Positions 61,671 to 64,000 of a DNA stretch of 64,000 bases are shown piece by piece; within the stretch, counting starts at the first letter, position 1; the number at the start of each line of letters is the position of its first letter. The stretch spans positions 1 to 64,000 of the forward strand of contig JAIBAT010000108.1 of the NCBI GenBank assembly GCA_019695055.1. The letters run 5' to 3'. Below the pieces are notes generated by a model, which saw only the letters and a program-made list of their open reading frames with translations, was not told where the DNA came from and made no database searches. The DNA is from Candidatus Sumerlaeaceae bacterium (GTDB lineage Bacteria > Sumerlaeota > Sumerlaeia > Sumerlaeales > Sumerlaeaceae). A program made the translations under genes and the position numbers.

Positions 61671-61704
61671 AAAAAAGAAAGGCGGCCAGCTTGCGCCGGC
61701 CGCC
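61671..61704 (-). terminator. Intrinsic terminator of the pilin gene
   Basis: GGCGGCC (61681-61687) and GGCCGCC (61698-61704) form a seven-pair stem that can be extended by two more pairs past an A/C mismatch. Read leftwards it runs into TTTCTTTTTT (61680-61671). It lies 25 bases behind the pilin stop. Confidence 0.9.
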
Positions 61705-61729
61705 GAAATAAGTTTCGTAAGAACTACGG

Positions 61730-62386
61730 TTACTGACGTGCGCGAATAATATCGCCGTCGCTGACGGTTCCGTTTGTCGGATCGTAATCCTGTATTCCGA
61801 CGGTTGCACGGTCTGCATCAAGAACATCAGCGTCGCGGTCCGGACCGAAGGAAAGAATCGTCCACAGTGTCTTGCCGTCATTGCCCTGCGCTGCTCCCCA
61901 GGATTGCTCCTTAAAATAGGCTGGGTAGGCAACATTGACCCCGGCAGAAGAACCCGGCAGAGTCCCGCTGAGCCAAACATTCGGGCTCCAGATGATCATG
62001 AGGTTCTGAATCGGATCCGAGACGTTGGAAATCGTAAAGACGTCTGTAAAAGCCGTAGTGATGTACGCGATCGGTGTCGTCAGCCATGCGTAGCGATCGG
62101 CGCGGTTTTCGGTGCGAGCCACAGTTTCTCCACGGGGGACAAAGGAACCATTGAACGTAGGACTCGGTTTGTTATTATCTACCGTGTAAGATTCCATGGC
62201 AGTAGCAAAACTGCGCTGGTCAGCCTTCATGCGGCTAACCTTCGACCTCGTCTGTGCCTCCAGGAAGTTCGGCACGGCGATGGCCGCGAGGATCGCGATG
62301 ATTGCGACCACGATGAGGAGTTCAATCAGCGTGAACCCCGCGATCTGCCCCCCGGCTTTTCTTCGTCCTGCAAAAAAGGAATACAT
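61730..62386 (-). CDS. Type IV pilin-like / type II secretion pseudopilin (PulG-like)
   Basis: 218 residues. The leader MYSFFAGRRKAGGQIAG ends before FTLIELLIVVAIIAILAAIAVPNFLEAQ, a textbook prepilin peptidase site (G|FTLIE with Glu5) and N-terminal helix. The head has WTILSFGPDRDAD and YDPTNGTVSDGDIIR; this S-x-GPD...YDPTNGT ending is frequent in multi-copy pilin-like proteins of Sumerlaeota/Hydrogenedentes-type genomes. AGGAGGC lies 8 bases before the ATG. No assembly ATPase, peptidase or secretin gene is in the window. It is divergent from the second pilin-like gene. Confidence 0.93.
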   Translation of the reverse strand: MYSFFAGRRKAGGQIAGFTLIELLIVVAIIAILAAIAVPNFLEAQTRSKVSRMKADQRSFATAMESYTVDNNKPSPTFNGSFVPRGETVARTENRADRYAWLTTPIAYITTAFTDVFTISNVSDPIQNLMIIWSPNVWLSGTLPGSSAGVNVAYPAYFKEQSWGAAQGNDGKTLWTILSFGPDRDADVLDADRATVGIQDYDPTNGTVSDGDIIRARQ

Positions 62387-62695
62387 GATATAAGCCTCCT
62401 AATAAATTATCCCCGGATTGGGGACCGTTTAACTTGATGAAATATTAAATCGAAGCCAAACACAAGTAACGGTAACCGGACCCCTGCATGGGGATTCAAT
62501 TAAAAAGTATGGGGTCGGAAGCGTTTTCCTGCATCGGGAAAGTGTATGCTGCCGGAGAATCAGCTAATCTTAGTCAATTCAGGCATTTGGGTTGGGTTTG
62601 GATGACCTGCGAGAAGCCCCTATACTCGACAAATTCCAACAGGTCCGTCGTAATAACTTGATTGGAAAACTGTTCTATAATACGAAGCGAGTGGC
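62387..62695. other. Intergenic region between two divergent pilin-like genes
   Basis: 309 bases without a gene. Two hairpins share the loop TGCAT: CCCC (62481-62484) / GGGG (62490-62493), and TTTCC (62525-62529) / GGAAA (62537-62541). TATAAT (62676-62681), 15 bases before the rightward ATG, is a good -10 box but has no -35 at normal spacing. The gap presumably holds both promoters. Confidence 0.4.
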
Positions 62696-63208
62696 ATGAT
62701 GAACAGGAAGCCATACTTTACGGGACACCAATCCAGCGGTTTCGCTCTTATTGAGTTGCTGCTGGTGCTGATAGTTATTTCGATTCTGATGGGAAGTTAC
62801 TTTTCGCGTAACAACAACCCCAACGACCCCAGAAGCACCTACCAGATGAGCATGTCGAAGGCCAAGGATACGGCATGCGTAGCCAATCGGGCTGTCTTGC
62901 GCAGCATGATTGAGATCTACCGGATGAACAATCCGGGCAAAGCGGTAAACACCGAAAACTTGAAGGCAGCAGGCAACAATCCACCGTCCTGTCCCTCAGG
63001 CGGGGCTTACGGGTTCCTGGCGGATGGGCGGATTCTTTGCAGTGTTTGTGACGCGAAGGAGTTTTCGGAGTTGAAGGCTTCGGCAGCCAAGGGCGGATCC
63101 AGTGCGGCAGGCGGCAAGCCTCATGGAGATGGTGCGGGCTCAGGTGGTCCTGTGTCAAAGTTGCAGCAAATCCAGAACATGCCGCAAACGCAACTCCCAC
63201 CGCCCTAA
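62696..63208 (+). CDS. Small prepilin-like protein with CP-GG-Y...CSVC head
   Basis: 170 residues. GFALIELLLVLIVISILMG is a prepilin leader and helix (G|FALIE). The head has CVANRAVLRSMIEIY, CPSGGAYGFLADGRILCSVC and then a low-complexity S/G/K/P tail of about 55 residues (SSAAGGKPHGDGAGSGGP). The tail after the cysteine pair is unusual for pseudopilins. The head matches the lipoprotein at 23658. ATG 62696 and 62699 are adjacent; neither has a strong ribosome binding site. The ferredoxin gene follows after 21 bases. Confidence 0.8.
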   Translation: MMNRKPYFTGHQSSGFALIELLLVLIVISILMGSYFSRNNNPNDPRSTYQMSMSKAKDTACVANRAVLRSMIEIYRMNNPGKAVNTENLKAAGNNPPSCPSGGAYGFLADGRILCSVCDAKEFSELKASAAKGGSSAAGGKPHGDGAGSGGPVSKLQQIQNMPQTQLPPP

Positions 63209-63229
63209 CTCAATTGTTGAGGACCGGAA

Positions 63230-63634
63230 ATGGCTGATCCCAAGGAAGTGCTTCGCGAGATGGAGAGCCTCCGCGTCCGCAAGAAGTTTCACAAGGCCGT
63301 GGATGAACTGGGAATCATGGAAACGCGCCGGCACATCCTGCTGTGTTGCGACCAAAGCAAGCCGAAGTGTTGCAGCAGAAAAGCGAGCCTCGAGTCATGG
63401 GACTATTTGAAGAGCCGCCTGAAGGAACTTGGGCTATCGGAAAAAGGCGGTGTGTTCCGGACCAAAGCGAACTGCCTGCGGGTCTGCGAGAACGGGCCCA
63501 TCGCGGTTGTTTACCCGGAGGGGGCCTGGTATCACTCATGTACGCCGGAGGTGCTGGAGCGGATCATCCAGGAACATCTGGTGGGGGGGCGGGTGGTGGA
63601 GGAGCACTTGATTGTGGCAAATCCCCTCGCGTAG
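63230..63634 (+). CDS. Thioredoxin-like [2Fe-2S] ferredoxin
   Basis: 134 residues. [14 protein letters not shown] and [25 protein letters not shown] give the four cysteine positions (C-x-n-C ... C-x3-C) of the thioredoxin-fold 2Fe-2S ferredoxins (Azotobacter FeSII/Shethna-like; NuoE C-terminal half). The C-terminal [20 protein letters not shown] is also conserved. It is a soluble cytoplasmic electron carrier. No redox partner is adjacent. A TTGGTG repeat lies directly downstream. Confidence 0.92.
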   Translation: MADPKEVLREMESLRVRKKFHKAVDELGIMETRRHILLCCDQSKPKCCSRKASLESWDYLKSRLKELGLSEKGGVFRTKANCLRVCENGPIAVVYPEGAWYHSCTPEVLERIIQEHLVGGRVVEEHLIVANPLA

Positions 63635-63640
63635 AGAAAA

Positions 63641-63669
63641 CTCACCACCAAAACACCAAAGCACCAAAA
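63641..63669 (-). repeat. TTGGTG triplet repeat, right (inverted) copy
   Basis: On the reverse strand TTTTGGTG-CTTTGGTG-TTTTGGTGGTGAG mirrors the copy at 60331-60361 (same three units and the same GGTGGTGAG end). It lies between the ferredoxin stop and the GxxExxY start. Confidence 0.8.
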
Positions 63670-63688
63670 TGGAATTGGAGGGTTGAAT

Positions 63689-64000
63689 GTGAGCCGGCCT
63701 GCACCTATCTCAAGTTCACTGGATTCTGTGGGGCGTCAAATTGTTGACGCGGCCTATCGGGTTCATTCCCAACTCGGGCCGGGACTGCTGGAAAGCGTGT
63801 ATGAGATTTGTCTGGCACATGAACTGCGGAAACGAGGCTTGGTGGTTGAAATTCAAGTGCAGATGCCAATCCTGTATGATGGTCTGAATTTGGATTCCGG
63901 CCTTCGGCTCGATTTGCTTGTTGAGGGAGAGGTCGTGGTGGAACTTAAGGCCGTTGAGTCAATCCACCCTGTCCATACTGCCCAGATCCTGACCTACCTC
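63689..64000 (+). CDS. GxxExxY protein (PD-(D/E)XK-like, partial, 3' end outside window)
   Basis: The frame from GTG 63689 is open to the window edge (104 residues) with GGAGGG 6 bases upstream; the ATG at 63687 is followed at once by a stop in its own frame. VHSQLGPGLLESVYE holds the defining G-x-x-E-x-x-Y pattern. LRLDLLVEGEVVVELKAVE is the PD-(D/E)XK nuclease-like core with D, E-x-K. These small proteins are widespread in environmental genomes, often next to repeats, and their function is unknown. Confidence 0.9.
   Translation, partial: MSRPAPISSSLDSVGRQIVDAAYRVHSQLGPGLLESVYEICLAHELRKRGLVVEIQVQMPILYDGLNLDSGLRLDLLVEGEVVVELKAVESIHPVHTAQILTYL

Noticed and set aside
1..64000. CRISPR array, insertion sequence, prophage or integrase
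   Set aside because: No regularly spaced repeats, transposase, integrase or phage structural motif was seen on either strand.

Overview
The window is a chromosomal segment of a Gram-negative bacterium with moderately high GC content. It shows no phage, insertion sequence or CRISPR array. Markers of an outer membrane are a LolD plus LolC/E lipoprotein-release system, several lipoprotein signal peptides, an M23 endopeptidase with a GspC/PilP-like N-terminus, and type IV pilin-like proteins with GFTLIELL leaders. The gene mix (long Chlamydia/spirochaete-type GreA, membrane pyrophosphatase, small pseudopilins with the CP-GG-Y...CS head motif, GH172/DUF2961, DUF2723, GxxExxY protein) fits the PVC-like and neighbouring candidate phyla such as Sumerlaeota/BRC1 or Hydrogenedentes. 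This placement is an inference and was not tested by phylogeny.

Layout. 0-5 kb: tail of a sugar transferase, a proline-rich membrane protein, clpB and der. 5-9 kb: a primase-type zinc finger fused to TPRs, two small secreted proteins, and a seven-haem cytochrome. 9-17 kb: a YfhO-like membrane protein, fabI, mnmG, a GT-C-type membrane protein overlapping a polysaccharide deacetylase. 17-24 kb: a lipoprotein, a secreted beta-propeller-like protein, an M20 hydrolase coupled to a HIT protein, purB, purN, and a lipoprotein with a pilin-like head. 24-33 kb: hisC-aroF-tyrA running without a break into two GT-C-type proteins, a LegB-like dehydratase and a sugar nucleotidyltransferase.

32-37 kb: four tightly overlapping genes for two ABC-2 exporters, and a CPBP protease. 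37-44 kb: an M23 peptidase, rsgA, and an hppA-lolC/E-lolD operon read leftwards. 44-50 kb: a peptidase-MA-like membrane protein, an uncharacterised conserved protein, and a GntR(YtrA)-ABC cassette with a perfect inverted-repeat operator. 50-58 kb: oppA, long greA, DUF3891, comF, pgk, and tRNA-Tyr beside a duplicated tRNA 3' fragment. 58-64 kb: a BMP/PnrA binding protein, GH172, an FtsX/MacB-like permease, two divergent pilin genes, a thioredoxin-like ferredoxin and a GxxExxY protein cut by the window edge.

How it fits together. Most genes are housekeeping (proteostasis, ribosome assembly, tRNA modification, purine and aromatic amino acid synthesis, glycolysis). Around them lies an unusually rich envelope and glycan layer: four large GT-C-like proteins, a LegB-like enzyme, a nucleotidyltransferase, a deacetylase, exporters and pilins. 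The points most worth a second look are the zinc-finger/TPR protein, the long GreA, the pilin-head lipoprotein, the M23-GspC-like fusion, the GntR operator, the tRNA-Tyr duplication, and the inverted TTGGTG repeats that enclose the pilin/ferredoxin region and abut the GxxExxY gene.
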